Translations under genes and position numbers: made by a program | The notes under the pieces: generated by a model | The model's database searches: none | Told to the model about the DNA's origin: nothing | What the model saw: the letters and a program-made list of their open reading frames with translations, nothing else | In this document: in pieces, positions 1 to 8,663 of the stretch | How the letters are laid out: every line of letters begins with the position of its first letter | Numbering within the stretch: the stretch's first letter is position 1 | NCBI GenBank assembly: GCA_903840165.1 | Contig: CAIMEY010000030.1 | Location: forward strand, 1-64,000 | Length of the DNA: 64,000 nt | Source: an uncultured Myxococcales bacterium | Lineage (GTDB): Bacteria; Myxococcota_A; UBA9042 | Reading direction: 5' to 3'

Positions 1-81
1 AACGGCGACCCGAACGCGACCGCCGCTGAGTGCGACCAGGTCGGCAGCTCGGCCATCTTCCGCGACAACGAGACCGAATAA
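1..81 (+). CDS. C-terminal end of an unknown protein (partial)
   Basis: Reading frame 1 is open from the first base to a TAA at 79-81 and gives the last 26 residues of a protein, ending in RDNETE. The tail is polar and acidic with one Cys. A strong hairpin terminator begins about 50 bases downstream, which supports this being the true end of a plus-strand transcription unit. The part inside the window is too short to name a family. Confidence 0.55.
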   Translation, partial: NGDPNATAAECDQVGSSAIFRDNETE

Positions 82-132
82 GCAGCCCCTACCAGCCCAG
101 CTGGCCAGTGCTGTGTCCAAGCTTAGGACGTC

Positions 133-172
133 AAAGGGCTTCTGCATCGCTGCAGAGGCCCTTTGGCTTTTT
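133..172 (+). terminator. Rho-independent terminator
   Basis: A 14-base arm at 133-146 pairs with 151-164 around a 4-base TCGC loop, with one G-T type mismatch near the middle. It is followed by GGCTTTTT at 165-172. A stable stem with a short T-run is the standard intrinsic terminator layout. It ends the unit whose last codons lie at 1-81 and insulates the molybdenum hydroxylase operon that begins at 269. Confidence 0.85.
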
Positions 173-268
173 GACCAGCGCCTCGTGGGACCGCAAGGCT
201 GCCCTTTGCCCCAAGCGCAAGCACGGCTACACTAGCCCGCGGCGTCAACCCGCCAAGCGAATGGATGC

Positions 269-2713
269 ATGTCCGACAAAACCGCCCCAGGCAAGCCGCA
301 TGTCGGCAGCCAGATGATCCGCACCGATGGCCGGGACAAGGTCCTGGGCCTGACGCAATATGTGGATGATGAAGCATTTTCCGGCTGGCACGGTGCCACT
401 GTGCGCTCGCCCGTCGCGCGGGGGCGAATTCGCAGTATCCGCTTCCTCGAAGGGCCCGATTGGCGGCAGTTCGTCATCGTAGATGCCCGCGATATTCCCC
501 GGTTTGCCCACAGTATTCATGGTGCGGATGCGTCGCACGGGCCAGCTGAGGCCGGGCAGACGGCTGACGTCGACCTCAACATCGTGAAAATGATTGTCGA
601 TGACCAGCCTTATCTGGTCCGCGACGAAATCCGGCACAAGCATGAAGCCGTCGTGCTCCTGGCCCACCCCGACCGCGATCTTGTGCGTTGGGCGGCCACG
701 CGGGTGCACATCGAGGTGGAGCCCTTGCCGGCCGTGCTCGATTACCGGCAGCAAGCGAGTCCGGCGCAAATTCAGCACGGAAAGGACAATATTTTCAAGG
801 CTTACAGCCTACGCAAAGGCGCGGGCGAGCAAGAGGACCTTTGGCAGAAGGTGCTAGCGGACGCGACCCACGTAGTCAGCGGCGTGTACGAAACGGGCGC
901 GCAGGAGCAGGCGTACATCGAGCCCCAAGGCATTGTCGCCCACGTCGAACTAGCGCCAGAAGATGAGGCCCACGGTCGCTGGCCGCAAAAGCCTTTTCAT
1001 GTGCACATCCGCGGGTCGATGCAGTGTCCGTACTACGTCCACAACGCCATGAAACACTTGTTTAATCAACCCGATGACCGTATCCAGATCGTGCAAACGG
1101 CGACGGGCGGCGGCTTTGGCGGCAAGGAAGATTATCCGTCGATCATCGCTGGGCACGCTGCGCTACTGTCGTGGAAGGCAAGACAACCTGTTAAGATGAT
1201 TTATGATCGTGTCGAGGATATGCAATCGACGACCAAGCGCCATCCCTGCCAGACACGCCTAACGACGGCCCTGGATGCCCAAGGACGGTTGCTGGCCCTT
1301 GAGGCGCAGGTGCTGATGGATGGTGGGGCCTATGTCACCCTAAGTCCTGTAGTTTTGTCGCGCGGCACCATTCACGCGGCGGGGCCTTATAGCATCGACC
1401 ACGTGCGCATCGATGCCAAGGTCGTGCTGTCCAACACCGCGCCCAACGGCGCTTTTCGCGGCTTTGGCGCTCCACAGACGATTTTCGCCATGGAGAGGCA
1501 CCTGGACCGATGCGCCAAGCAAGTAGGCATTTCTCCTGCAGAAATTCGCCGACAGAACCTGATTGAGCCTGGCCAATCCCTAGCGACAGGCCAAGTGATT
1601 CGCGAACCCGTAGCCCTGCGCCAATGGATGCAGCAGACCATGGACGCGCTAAACTACGAGGAAAAGCGGGCGAATTACAAGGCGTTCAACGACCAACAAC
1701 TGCGAACGGGCGGACCGCTGCGTCGCGGGGTTGGCTTGGCCACCTTCATGCACGGCTGCGGCTTTACGGGCTCGGGCGAAGTTTGGCTGGACAGCATCGT
1801 CAAGGTCCGCGTCGCCAGCGACGGAGTCGTGGAAGTCTGCGCAGCAAATACGGAAATGGGCCAGGGAGCTCAGACCGTGTTCACGGCCATTGCCGCCGAT
1901 GCGCTGGGTCTGGATACGGACCAAATCCGCGTTATTCAACCCGATACCGACCAGGTCCCCAACTCTGGGCCGACCGTCGCCTCGCGCACGTCCATGGTGG
2001 TTGGGCACCTAGTGGCCAAGGCCTGCGACGACTTGGTGCGGCAGGTGGAGGAAAAAGGGCTGCTGACCGGGGCCAGGCTCCTGCCGAGCCAGGCGCCGAT
2101 TTCTGAACAAAGTGATGGTCGTGGCCGCCGCTACGCCGCAGCGGATCTGCAGGCGGCCCTGCGCCAACTGCCTGGTCTGCAAGGCTGGGCGAGGTACCAA
2201 CCGCCACCGGGCGTGATCTGGGATGACCAGACCTACAAAGGCGTGGCCTACGGCACCTATGGTTGGGCTTGCTACGCGGCGGATGTGCAAGTCGATACAA
2301 CGACGATGGAAGTGCGCCTGCTCGATTTTGTCGCTGGTCAAGAAGTCGGGCGCGTGCTGCACCCTTTGCTGGCCGCGGGGCAGATTATCGGCGGCGTGGT
2401 GCAGGGCATCGGCTGGGCGCTGTGGGAGGATGTGGTACTCGATGCGCAAGGTGGCATGGCCAATGCGAATTTGACGACTTACGTCCTGCCGACCATGGCC
2501 GACGTGCCCGAGATTCGCACGCTGTTCCAAGAACAACCTTATGGTTACGGGCCCTTTGGCGCTAAGGGGATTGGTGAGTTGCCCATGGACGGTCCGGCGC
2601 CCGCGGTGATCAACGCCGTGGCGATGGCCTTGGACTGTGATATCTGTTCAATTCCCGCGACTCCTGAGCGTCTGCTCGAATTGTCGATGCGCCCAGAGGG
2701 GACGAGCGCCTAG
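269..2713 (+). CDS. Xanthine dehydrogenase-family molybdopterin-binding subunit
   Basis: Large catalytic subunit (814 aa) of a molybdenum hydroxylase, which binds molybdopterin cofactor and hydroxylates purine-like or other heteroaromatic substrates or aldehydes. The family signatures are in order: GGGFGGKEDY near residue 280, GAFRGFGAP near 395, an AANTEMGQGAQT block in the middle, and GAKGIGELP near 765, whose Glu matches the catalytic base of xanthine dehydrogenases. Length fits the separate-subunit form. It is first of five plus-strand genes encoding FeS subunit, FAD subunit and maturation factors. The subunit set fits xanthine dehydrogenase, but substrate cannot be fixed from sequence; nicotinate or other hydroxylases use the same architecture. 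Subunit letters differ between organisms, so no symbol is given. Confidence 0.93.
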   Translation: MSDKTAPGKPHVGSQMIRTDGRDKVLGLTQYVDDEAFSGWHGATVRSPVARGRIRSIRFLEGPDWRQFVIVDARDIPRFAHSIHGADASHGPAEAGQTADVDLNIVKMIVDDQPYLVRDEIRHKHEAVVLLAHPDRDLVRWAATRVHIEVEPLPAVLDYRQQASPAQIQHGKDNIFKAYSLRKGAGEQEDLWQKVLADATHVVSGVYETGAQEQAYIEPQGIVAHVELAPEDEAHGRWPQKPFHVHIRGSMQCPYYVHNAMKHLFNQPDDRIQIVQTATGGGFGGKEDYPSIIAGHAALLSWKARQPVKMIYDRVEDMQSTTKRHPCQTRLTTALDAQGRLLALEAQVLMDGGAYVTLSPVVLSRGTIHAAGPYSIDHVRIDAKVVLSNTAPNGAFRGFGAPQTIFAMERHLDRCAKQVGISPAEIRRQNLIEPGQSLATGQVIREPVALRQWMQQTMDALNYEEKRANYKAFNDQQLRTGGPLRRGVGLATFMHGCGFTGSGEVWLDSIVKVRVASDGVVEVCAANTEMGQGAQTVFTAIAADALGLDTDQIRVIQPDTDQVPNSGPTVASRTSMVVGHLVAKACDDLVRQVEEKGLLTGARLLPSQAPISEQSDGRGRRYAAADLQAALRQLPGLQGWARYQPPPGVIWDDQTYKGVAYGTYGWACYAADVQVDTTTMEVRLLDFVAGQEVGRVLHPLLAAGQIIGGVVQGIGWALWEDVVLDAQGGMANANLTTYVLPTMADVPEIRTLFQEQPYGYGPFGAKGIGELPMDGPAPAVINAVAMALDCDICSIPATPERLLELSMRPEGTSA

Positions 2714-2778
2714 GCCCCAGGGGCCGCGCATCTTCGCTATTATTTCAACGCCTTTTCTCGTGAACCAAGGGCTATCCA

Positions 2779-3339
2779 ATGTCGCATTCCCCGCACAGCC
2801 AACCGCCAGTCCGCCCCGTACCCGCCGGTGCCGTACGAATTGCCTGTACAATCAATGGGCAAGCGCGGGAGTTCGTCGCGGCACCGATGCGGCGGTTGAT
2901 CGACGTGTTGCGCGATGATCTGGGCCTAGTCGGCACCAAGGAGGGCTGCGGCGAGGGCGAATGCGGCGCCTGCTCCATCCTTTTGGACGGCCAACCGGTC
3001 AACAGTTGCCTCATTCCGGCGATTCAGGTTCAGGGCGCAAATCTCACAACAATTGAAGGACTTGCCTCGCGCGACACCTTCAACAAGACCGTGCTCCACC
3101 CCGTCCAGCAAGCCTTTTTGGAACACGGCGGCGCCCAATGCGGCATCTGTACGCCGGGCATGATCGTCACGGCCGCGTGGATGGTGCAAACGGGGCAGCC
3201 GGCAGCCGACGTGCCGAAGGTTCTGGCCGGAAACCTGTGTCGATGCACAGGGTATGCGCACATCGTCACCTCGGTGCAAGCGGCCGTGGAGGCAGGCCAA
3301 GCGGCGGGCCTGACCGAACGTCCCGCGGGGGAGGCATGA
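2779..3339 (+). CDS. Xanthine dehydrogenase-family 2Fe-2S subunit
   Basis: Small iron-sulfur subunit, 186 aa, carrying two 2Fe-2S clusters that pass electrons from the molybdenum site to FAD. The N-terminal plant-ferredoxin-like domain has KEGCGEGECGACS plus a fourth Cys in NSCLIP. The C-terminal helical domain has QCGICTPGM and NLCRCTGY. Both four-Cys sets are complete. It begins 65 bases after the Mo subunit, and its TGA overlaps the ATG of the FAD subunit as ATGA. About 25 extra residues at the N terminus precede the ferredoxin fold and are not a recognisable signal peptide, consistent with a cytoplasmic enzyme. Confidence 0.94.
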   Translation: MSHSPHSQPPVRPVPAGAVRIACTINGQAREFVAAPMRRLIDVLRDDLGLVGTKEGCGEGECGACSILLDGQPVNSCLIPAIQVQGANLTTIEGLASRDTFNKTVLHPVQQAFLEHGGAQCGICTPGMIVTAAWMVQTGQPAADVPKVLAGNLCRCTGYAHIVTSVQAAVEAGQAAGLTERPAGEA

Positions 3340-4226
3340 TCATGCTGGCGGATTTGGAAGTCGTTCGGCCGACCACACTGGCCCAAGCCTTTGGTTTGCT
3401 GAGCCTTTCTGCGCAGGACGGTGAGCCATTGCGCCCCATGGCGGGCTGCACCGACTTGATGGTCGACGCGCACTTCGGCAAGCCGATGCCCAAGCGCCTG
3501 ATGGACTTGTCCGGACTGGGCAAGGATCTGAAGAAAATTGAGTGGTTTCCTGGCGACAATGCGGATGTTGGCCTGCGCCTCGGTGCCTTGTGCACGTACG
3601 CCCAGGCCCTGGCTGAGCCGATTTTACACCGCGATCTGTCGTTGTTAGCCCAGGCGAGCGCGGTCGTCGGCGCGACGCAAATTCAGGCGCGTGGCACCTT
3701 CGCTGGCAACGTGGAGAATGCCTCCCCGGCCGCTGATGGTGTTCCGGCCTTGATGGCCCTAGATGCAGTTATTGTTCTGCAATCTGCGGCCGGCCAGCGC
3801 CGCGTGGCGCTCGACCACTACTACAGCGGCTACCGCCAGACGGTCAGGCGCAGCGATGAACTCATCGTCGCCATTGAAATTCCAAGCCAATCCATCGGCA
3901 AGCCGGGGCAGTGGTGGCGCAAGGTCGGCACGCGGTCCTACCAGGCAATCACCAAGGTGGGGCTCGCAGCCGTATTGCCTCGCAAAGATGGGCAGTTATC
4001 GGATGTCCGCGTGGTCGCCGTAGCGATGGCGCCGAGCATCCTGCGCTGCCAGCACGTGGAACAATTTCTCACCGCGCGCGCCCAAGCTCAGATTTCCCTG
4101 GACCAACTGCGCGCAGAAATTGCCAAAGATCTCAAGCCGATTGACGATATCCGCTCCAAAGCGACGTACCGCGCCGAAGTCTTTGCCCGCCTGCTGGAAC
4201 AAGCCCTCCGCCAAACCGCGCCATGA
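3336..4226 (+). CDS. Xanthine dehydrogenase-family FAD-binding subunit
   Basis: FAD-binding subunit of 296 aa, which accepts electrons from the 2Fe-2S subunit and passes them to NAD+ or another acceptor. It shows the CO dehydrogenase/XDH FAD domain pattern: VVRPTTLAQAFGLL at the start, AGCTDLMVD near residue 35, and ATQIQARGTFAGNVENASPAAD near 115, the segment that wraps the flavin, followed by a C-terminal domain with YQAITKVGLAAV. The open frame extends upstream to 3138 inside the previous gene. ATG 3336 is chosen because it overlaps the previous stop as ATGA and lies just after a GGGGGAGG-type ribosome site. A second ATG at 3342 is also possible. Confidence 0.92.
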   Translation: MIMLADLEVVRPTTLAQAFGLLSLSAQDGEPLRPMAGCTDLMVDAHFGKPMPKRLMDLSGLGKDLKKIEWFPGDNADVGLRLGALCTYAQALAEPILHRDLSLLAQASAVVGATQIQARGTFAGNVENASPAADGVPALMALDAVIVLQSAAGQRRVALDHYYSGYRQTVRRSDELIVAIEIPSQSIGKPGQWWRKVGTRSYQAITKVGLAAVLPRKDGQLSDVRVVAVAMAPSILRCQHVEQFLTARAQAQISLDQLRAEIAKDLKPIDDIRSKATYRAEVFARLLEQALRQTAP

Positions 4227-5386
4227 ACGCTCAGCCTCTCCAACCCTATGATCCTGCAGGTGCCGTGGCTCAAGCCATGGATGCCGAAGGGCTGCGTCTA
4301 TTGCTGCGCTTGCCCGAAATCGTCTTTCAACCTGCTGTCTTGGTCACTGTCTTTCGCGTGGAAGGCTCGACGCCTCGGTCGGTCGGCGCGCGGATGGTCG
4401 TGCGCGAAGGCCGCCTGATCGCTGGCACCATTGGTGGCGGGCACTTAGAGCAACAGGCGATGGCCGATTGCGGCAGTTTTGCCAGCGGCCATGCCCAAGC
4501 CCTGGACGCCGAGGACCCTCGTATCGGCCCGGCCGAGTCCCGGGGCGATGTGCGCGAACAAGCGAATGCGCAAGGTGAAATTGCCCAGTTGCGCCGCTAC
4601 CCTTTGGGGCCTCAACTCGCGCAGTGCTGTGGCGGCGTGGCCTGGCTGCATTTTCGCGGCCTGGATCGGCCGGCTGCCCTGCAACTGGCGCATGCCACGC
4701 AACAGGCTCAATCTCATGGCCATTACCTGGAAACATCCTTTGGCGACGAGCAGTTGCGTGAACGTCCTCAGCCTCTGCCGACCGTATTGATTTGCGGCGC
4801 TGGTCATGTTGCTGCCGCCCTGAGCCGCGTGCTGCAACCTCTGCCCTGGCGGGTCTTGGTGGTCGATTCTCGGCCGGAATGGGCTGAAACCTTTCGTTTT
4901 CCCTCGGGAACCGAAGTTGTCTGCACCGAGCCGCTACGGCTTCTGGCCGCCTGGGGTTGGCTCGGCGAGACCGCGCGCCTCAGTCGGGCCGCAGTGCGCC
5001 TGCAGGAACATGGCCGACCGTTGCCGCTAGTTCCAGTACCGTCGTACACATATGCGCTTGTGATGACGCATGATCACGCGCTAGACCGCGACTTGACCGA
5101 AGCCTTGCTGCGGGTGGGCAATGGGGCTGCATCTGTGGGCGAACCAGAAGGTAACCTTGCGTATGTTGGCTTGATTGGCTCGCGAAGCAAGATCGCCGCG
5201 ACCCGCCAACGATTGCGACGCCGGGGCGTGGACCCTCACCTGCTGGACCGTTTGGTTGCGCCCATTGGCCTGCAGCACGAGGGAAGGCTGCTAGGTGGCA
5301 AATTGCCTGGAGAAATAGCGATTTCCGTAGCGGCGCAACTGTTGACACTGCAAGCCCCCACCTCGACCTTGCGGGCATCCGAGTGA
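4223..5386 (+). CDS. XdhC/CoxI-family molybdenum hydroxylase maturation factor
   Basis: 387-aa XdhC-type chaperone, known in studied systems to bind the molybdenum cofactor, promote its sulfuration and insert it into the large subunit. The N-terminal XdhC_CoxI domain has VEGSTPRSVGARM and IAGTIGGGHLEQQA. A central Rossmann segment has PTVLICGAGHVAAALS near residue 190. The C-terminal domain has YVGLIGSRSKIAATRQRL, KLPGEIAIS and related motifs. Start and stop overlap the neighbours by four bases (ATGA upstream, GTGA downstream), so it is translated together with the enzyme subunits. This is strong contextual evidence that it matures this particular hydroxylase. Confidence 0.92.
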   Translation: MNAQPLQPYDPAGAVAQAMDAEGLRLLLRLPEIVFQPAVLVTVFRVEGSTPRSVGARMVVREGRLIAGTIGGGHLEQQAMADCGSFASGHAQALDAEDPRIGPAESRGDVREQANAQGEIAQLRRYPLGPQLAQCCGGVAWLHFRGLDRPAALQLAHATQQAQSHGHYLETSFGDEQLRERPQPLPTVLICGAGHVAAALSRVLQPLPWRVLVVDSRPEWAETFRFPSGTEVVCTEPLRLLAAWGWLGETARLSRAAVRLQEHGRPLPLVPVPSYTYALVMTHDHALDRDLTEALLRVGNGAASVGEPEGNLAYVGLIGSRSKIAATRQRLRRRGVDPHLLDRLVAPIGLQHEGRLLGGKLPGEIAISVAAQLLTLQAPTSTLRASE

Positions 5387-6024
5387 ACGGCCGCGCCACT
5401 CCTGCGGATCAAACCCCGTTGCCAAATGCGCCTTTCGCGCAGTCGGCGCCGGTCCTAGCCGCGTTGCTGCTTGGTGGTGGTCATGGCAAGCGGGCAGGGG
5501 GCCCTAAAGCCCTGAAGATCAAAGATGGAATCCCACTTTGGCAATGGCAGTGCCACCAGTTGCGCAGCCAAGGGTGCGCCCCCGTGATCGCGGTCCTGCA
5601 CCCATCGGCGTGGCCGGTGCAGGCTGACCACGCCGATTGCACCGTGGCCGCCGATCCGGACGCCACACTCTTTGCTTCCCTTCAACTGGGCTTGGCAGAA
5701 GTTCCCTACGATCATGCGGTCTTAGTCTTGCCTGTCGATTGCCCGCTGCCTAGCAGGGCTGTGGTGGAGTCGCTAAGGCAAGCTGTGAAAGATGCAGATC
5801 AGCAAGGTATTTTCTGGTCCCTCATCCGTCCTGCGCTGCCTAGTGGCCAAGCTGGGCACCCCATCGTGCTGTCCGCAGCGTGGCAGACCGAGTTACGCGC
5901 ACTCGATGCTAGGACAGCGCGGTTGGACCAGCTAAGCCACCAACTCGAGCGGCGCCGCATTGACGTTGTCTGTGAAGACCCTGGTATTCTTGCAAATTTT
6001 AACGTTGACGGCATCGGGCTCTGA
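5383..6024 (+). CDS. MobA/MocA-like molybdenum cofactor nucleotidyltransferase
   Basis: 213-aa NTP-transferase of the MobA-like group. The nucleotide-binding N terminus reads AALLLGGGHGKRAGGPKAL, close to the family LAGGxSxRMGxxK pattern, and LPVDCPLPS in mid-protein gives the conserved Asp for metal binding. Members attach CMP or GMP to molybdopterin. XDH-family enzymes of many bacteria use the cytidine form, so MocA-type cytidylyltransferase is the likely role; this is inference from context. It starts at a GTG overlapping the XdhC-type stop (GTGA) and ends 20 bases from the convergent WYL regulator. The second G of the usual motif is followed by HGKR rather than SxRM, a modest departure. 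Confidence 0.82.
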   Translation: MNGRATPADQTPLPNAPFAQSAPVLAALLLGGGHGKRAGGPKALKIKDGIPLWQWQCHQLRSQGCAPVIAVLHPSAWPVQADHADCTVAADPDATLFASLQLGLAEVPYDHAVLVLPVDCPLPSRAVVESLRQAVKDADQQGIFWSLIRPALPSGQAGHPIVLSAAWQTELRALDARTARLDQLSHQLERRRIDVVCEDPGILANFNVDGIGL

Positions 6025-6043
6025 TCGCCGGCCCACCGACGCC

Positions 6044-7045
6044 CTAGGCCGTTCGGTAAAGCGCCGCCGTCGCCACCGCTTCGGCCGCCAGTTCGGCCCG
6101 CAGATTTGCCGGGGCCAAGACTTCAACCGCTGGACCAAAACTACGAATCCAAGCACGCAGTTGCACAGTATCATGCACCGTGGCTCGCAGCAGCCAGAGG
6201 TCGCCCGCCTGATCGCTGATTTCCTGGTCACTGGCCAAGGGCGTTTCTTGAACTCGAGGAAGAACATAGGCATTAACGCGAATTTGCAAGGCAATTGGCG
6301 CTTGCTCGAGCCGAAAATCAAAGGCGCGGCTGGCAATGTAGGCATCCAGGGAAAATTCGGGCGATGGCCGCCGCGATTCTCCAAGGACTTCAGCTACTTG
6401 AATGCGATGAACGGCCAGTTGGACCACATCCGTATAGTCGCGAAGGGTACAAACTAGGTACGCCACTGCATCGCGCCAGACTAAACCCAGTGGATGAACA
6501 ACATAATTCCGAAGCTCTTGCTCGCCACGGCGCCGATACTGGACCGTCAACTGCCGGTCCCGCAGCAGCGCGGTCTGCACGGATTCCAAGATTTCAGTAT
6601 CAATCTTCGGCGGTTGCATCGGCTGCCCTGGGGGCAGAACGCGTACCTTGTCAGGCCACGTCGAAAGCAGATTGCCGTCCAACTTGTCCAAGACTTGCCG
6701 AGCGAGATCGAACCACGGCCTCAAGTGATCGCGGGTCGAATCCGGCAGCAACTGCTGCAGGTAGTCTTCAGCCAAGCGAAAAGCCAGGGCCGTATGGACA
6801 TCAATGCCGGGGGCCGAAAGGGCCGTCGCATCGCGTTTCCACGACCAGCCATAAGGCTTGTGCACTTCATCGCAGGTCAGGGGAAACAGGGTCGCCAACT
6901 TCTGCAAGTCGCGTTGAATCGTCCGCTGATCAACCTGAAATCCCTGTGAAATCAGAATTCCACGCAGGGATGCAGAATCGATCTTGCGCGGCGCACGAGG
7001 AATCCGAGTCAGCATAACCCATTGACGCAAAACGGTATCGGACAC
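6044..7045 (-). CDS. WYL-domain transcriptional regulator (YafY type)
   Basis: 333-aa regulator. The N-terminal helix-turn-helix region contains VLRQWVMLTRIPRAPRK and DQRTIQRDLQKL, the usual winged-helix start of this family. The WYL sensor domain follows, with VQYRRRGEQELRNYVVHPLGLVWRDAVAYLVC near residues 175-205, and a C-terminal WCX-like extension. WYL domains bind nucleotides, nucleic acid or small ligands and control diverse genes. GTG 7045 is chosen because a GAGG lies about seven bases upstream and the conserved helix starts right after it; a GTG at 7084 and an ATG at 7015 are alternatives. It converges on the molybdenum hydroxylase operon, so a link to that operon is possible but not shown. 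Confidence 0.85.
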   Translation of the reverse strand: MSDTVLRQWVMLTRIPRAPRKIDSASLRGILISQGFQVDQRTIQRDLQKLATLFPLTCDEVHKPYGWSWKRDATALSAPGIDVHTALAFRLAEDYLQQLLPDSTRDHLRPWFDLARQVLDKLDGNLLSTWPDKVRVLPPGQPMQPPKIDTEILESVQTALLRDRQLTVQYRRRGEQELRNYVVHPLGLVWRDAVAYLVCTLRDYTDVVQLAVHRIQVAEVLGESRRPSPEFSLDAYIASRAFDFRLEQAPIALQIRVNAYVLPRVQETPLASDQEISDQAGDLWLLRATVHDTVQLRAWIRSFGPAVEVLAPANLRAELAAEAVATAALYRTA

Positions 7046-7169
7046 GGAGGCCTCGTTTGCAGAATAACCAGAGTAATTGAGCACACAAAGAGTGGTCTAT
7101 GGCAACGATGGAGCGCTCAGGTGGCGCGGCGGCGGTCGGAGCGCCGTGTTGACCGGGGCGAAGTCGTGT

Positions 7170-7601
7170 TCACGCAACCTCCGCCGCGAGCAATACGCAT
7201 AAATCTCTTGGTGTTGGATAGGCCGCCTGCAAAGTCCTGTCGACAAACGCCACCGACCGCAGGTCTGGGTAGTTCCCCAGGGGAAGCTCCAGGTTGGCGA
7301 TCCATTCACCGCGCTCGACATCCAGTGCGCGATACCGTTCTGCGACATCGCCCAGCCCGCGTTCGTGGCGCTGCACGACCAGCGCCGCGTGCAGGACGGT
7401 GCCCAGGGAAGCCGTGACCCAGACCTCTGGATGGAGGTTGCGGTCAAAGAACCGAGGATGTCCCGCAACGTTTTGCACCAGCGTAATCTGGATGAAACGG
7501 CCGGAACGCGGCGGTCGACGGCGAGGACGTTGAGACATGGTCCACGGAGCGGCAGGCACAGGCAGCACAACGCGCCAATCGCGCTGGAGCCAGGCCGGCA
7601 T
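7170..7601 (-). CDS. Hypothetical protein, last gene of the ECF sigma operon
   Basis: 143-aa protein with no family I recognise. It has a mixed hydrophobic/charged make-up with an evenly distributed sequence, including FDRNLHPEVWVTASLGTVLH and a C-terminal part rich in Leu and Ala. There is no signal peptide or membrane segment, although WRVVLPVPAAPW lies near the start. ATG 7601 is preferred over an upstream in-frame TTG at 7628 because AAAGGA sits eight bases before it. It follows the preceding gene by about 60 bases on the same strand and probably belongs to the sigma/anti-sigma operon. A second overlapping frame on the same strand (7097-7759) looks like a shadow. Confidence 0.55.
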   Translation of the reverse strand: MPAWLQRDWRVVLPVPAAPWTMSQRPRRRPPRSGRFIQITLVQNVAGHPRFFDRNLHPEVWVTASLGTVLHAALVVQRHERGLGDVAERYRALDVERGEWIANLELPLGNYPDLRSVAFVDRTLQAAYPTPRDLCVLLAAEVA

Positions 7602-7661
7602 CGCCAGTGTCCTTTGGACGCGGGGCAAAGCCAGGTGATGACAAGACGGCAGGGGGCGCGC

Positions 7662-8663
7662 TTACAGACGCAGGGTAAGGCCTGCAATCGTTTGCAATTG
7701 CGCAGCTGGCACACCGATGGCAGCCTCGCGCAGGCGCTGGCTCTGGCCGATAACGGCATAAGTCGGCCGCACGACGACGTCCAGGGTCAGGCGAGGAGCG
7801 ATCAGCACGGTCAAACGCGTTTGAGCAACCAGGGATACATCCCGGTCGTGCCAGGGGTTGACGTGAACCGCCTCGCCCGTCCAGTTCGCCCAGCGAACAC
7901 CAGCCCCCACGCCTAGGGCGAGGTGGCCGACATTCCAACCGGCTGCGGCGACAATCGTCGCTGGAATAACACGCAATTGGGCGTGGGTTGGTGCCCGATC
8001 CGCCGTCAAGCCGGTTTCAAGGCCCACCGCTGCTTCCATCCGCACTCGCCCAGCGAGCGCCAGAGCCGCCGCAACTTCACTGCCACCGGTGCCTGAACCG
8101 CGGCGAACGGGCATGCTTAGGGAAGGTCCCGCGGACACAATCATGGCTAATGACTGCACATCTGCGGCAATGCGCCGCGTCCGTCGCGCAGGTGGTGCTG
8201 AGCGCACGCCCGCCCCAGTCTGGGGATCAGTCGCGGCCGCCATCGGCACGGCATCTGGAGTCTTGACTAGAAATGCGCCATGCAAAGCAAGGGCTTGGGC
8301 AAGTTCAAATGGCGCCATAGCTACCCCAGACTCCAGGGGCAGCTGCCGGCGAAAGGCACCCGGCAGGCGCTCCAGGGTGACGACATAGGCGATGTCTCCC
8401 TGGCGATGCCCATGAATTTCTAGGATATCGCAGCCACCGAGACACTCGCCGACGCCCGGTCGCCCCGCGTGCCAAGGGGTATCGGCGGCGACAATGGCGG
8501 CAGCTGTGCGCACTGCAGCCTCGAGAATTCCATCGGTTTGCCCAGAGACGTCGTCGACGATCGGCTGCAGCCAAACCTCGCGGGCCAGGGCGGTTGCGTG
8601 CAGCCCAAATCCGATCAGTGCGACGATCGCCGATCGCAAAACTGTCAATCGCAGGGCTGTCAT
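7662..8663 (-). CDS. Exported protein of unknown function in the ECF sigma operon
   Basis: 333-aa protein starting MTALRLTVLRSAIVAL with a signal peptide ending near HATALA, so it is probably exported. The N-terminal half holds CLGGCDILEIHGH, with two close cysteines, and YVVTLERLPG. The C-terminal half has alternating hydrophobic strands (LALGVGAGVRWANW, LTLDVVVRPTY) and ends AGLTLRL, which resembles a small outer-membrane barrel. No named family is assigned. ATG 8663 overlaps the anti-sigma factor stop as ATGA, so the two are translationally coupled; the frame is open further upstream but inside that gene. It may be the envelope component sensed or controlled by the anti-sigma system. Confidence 0.7.
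   Translation of the reverse strand: MTALRLTVLRSAIVALIGFGLHATALAREVWLQPIVDDVSGQTDGILEAAVRTAAAIVAADTPWHAGRPGVGECLGGCDILEIHGHRQGDIAYVVTLERLPGAFRRQLPLESGVAMAPFELAQALALHGAFLVKTPDAVPMAAATDPQTGAGVRSAPPARRTRRIAADVQSLAMIVSAGPSLSMPVRRGSGTGGSEVAAALALAGRVRMEAAVGLETGLTADRAPTHAQLRVIPATIVAAAGWNVGHLALGVGAGVRWANWTGEAVHVNPWHDRDVSLVAQTRLTVLIAPRLTLDVVVRPTYAVIGQSQRLREAAIGVPAAQLQTIAGLTLRL

Noticed and set aside
7097-7759. 220-aa minus-strand frame overlapping the small gene at 7170-7601
   Set aside because: It shares bases with the better frame, is rich in Cys, Arg and Ser, and runs into the preceding gene; the 143-aa frame has a ribosome site and normal composition.
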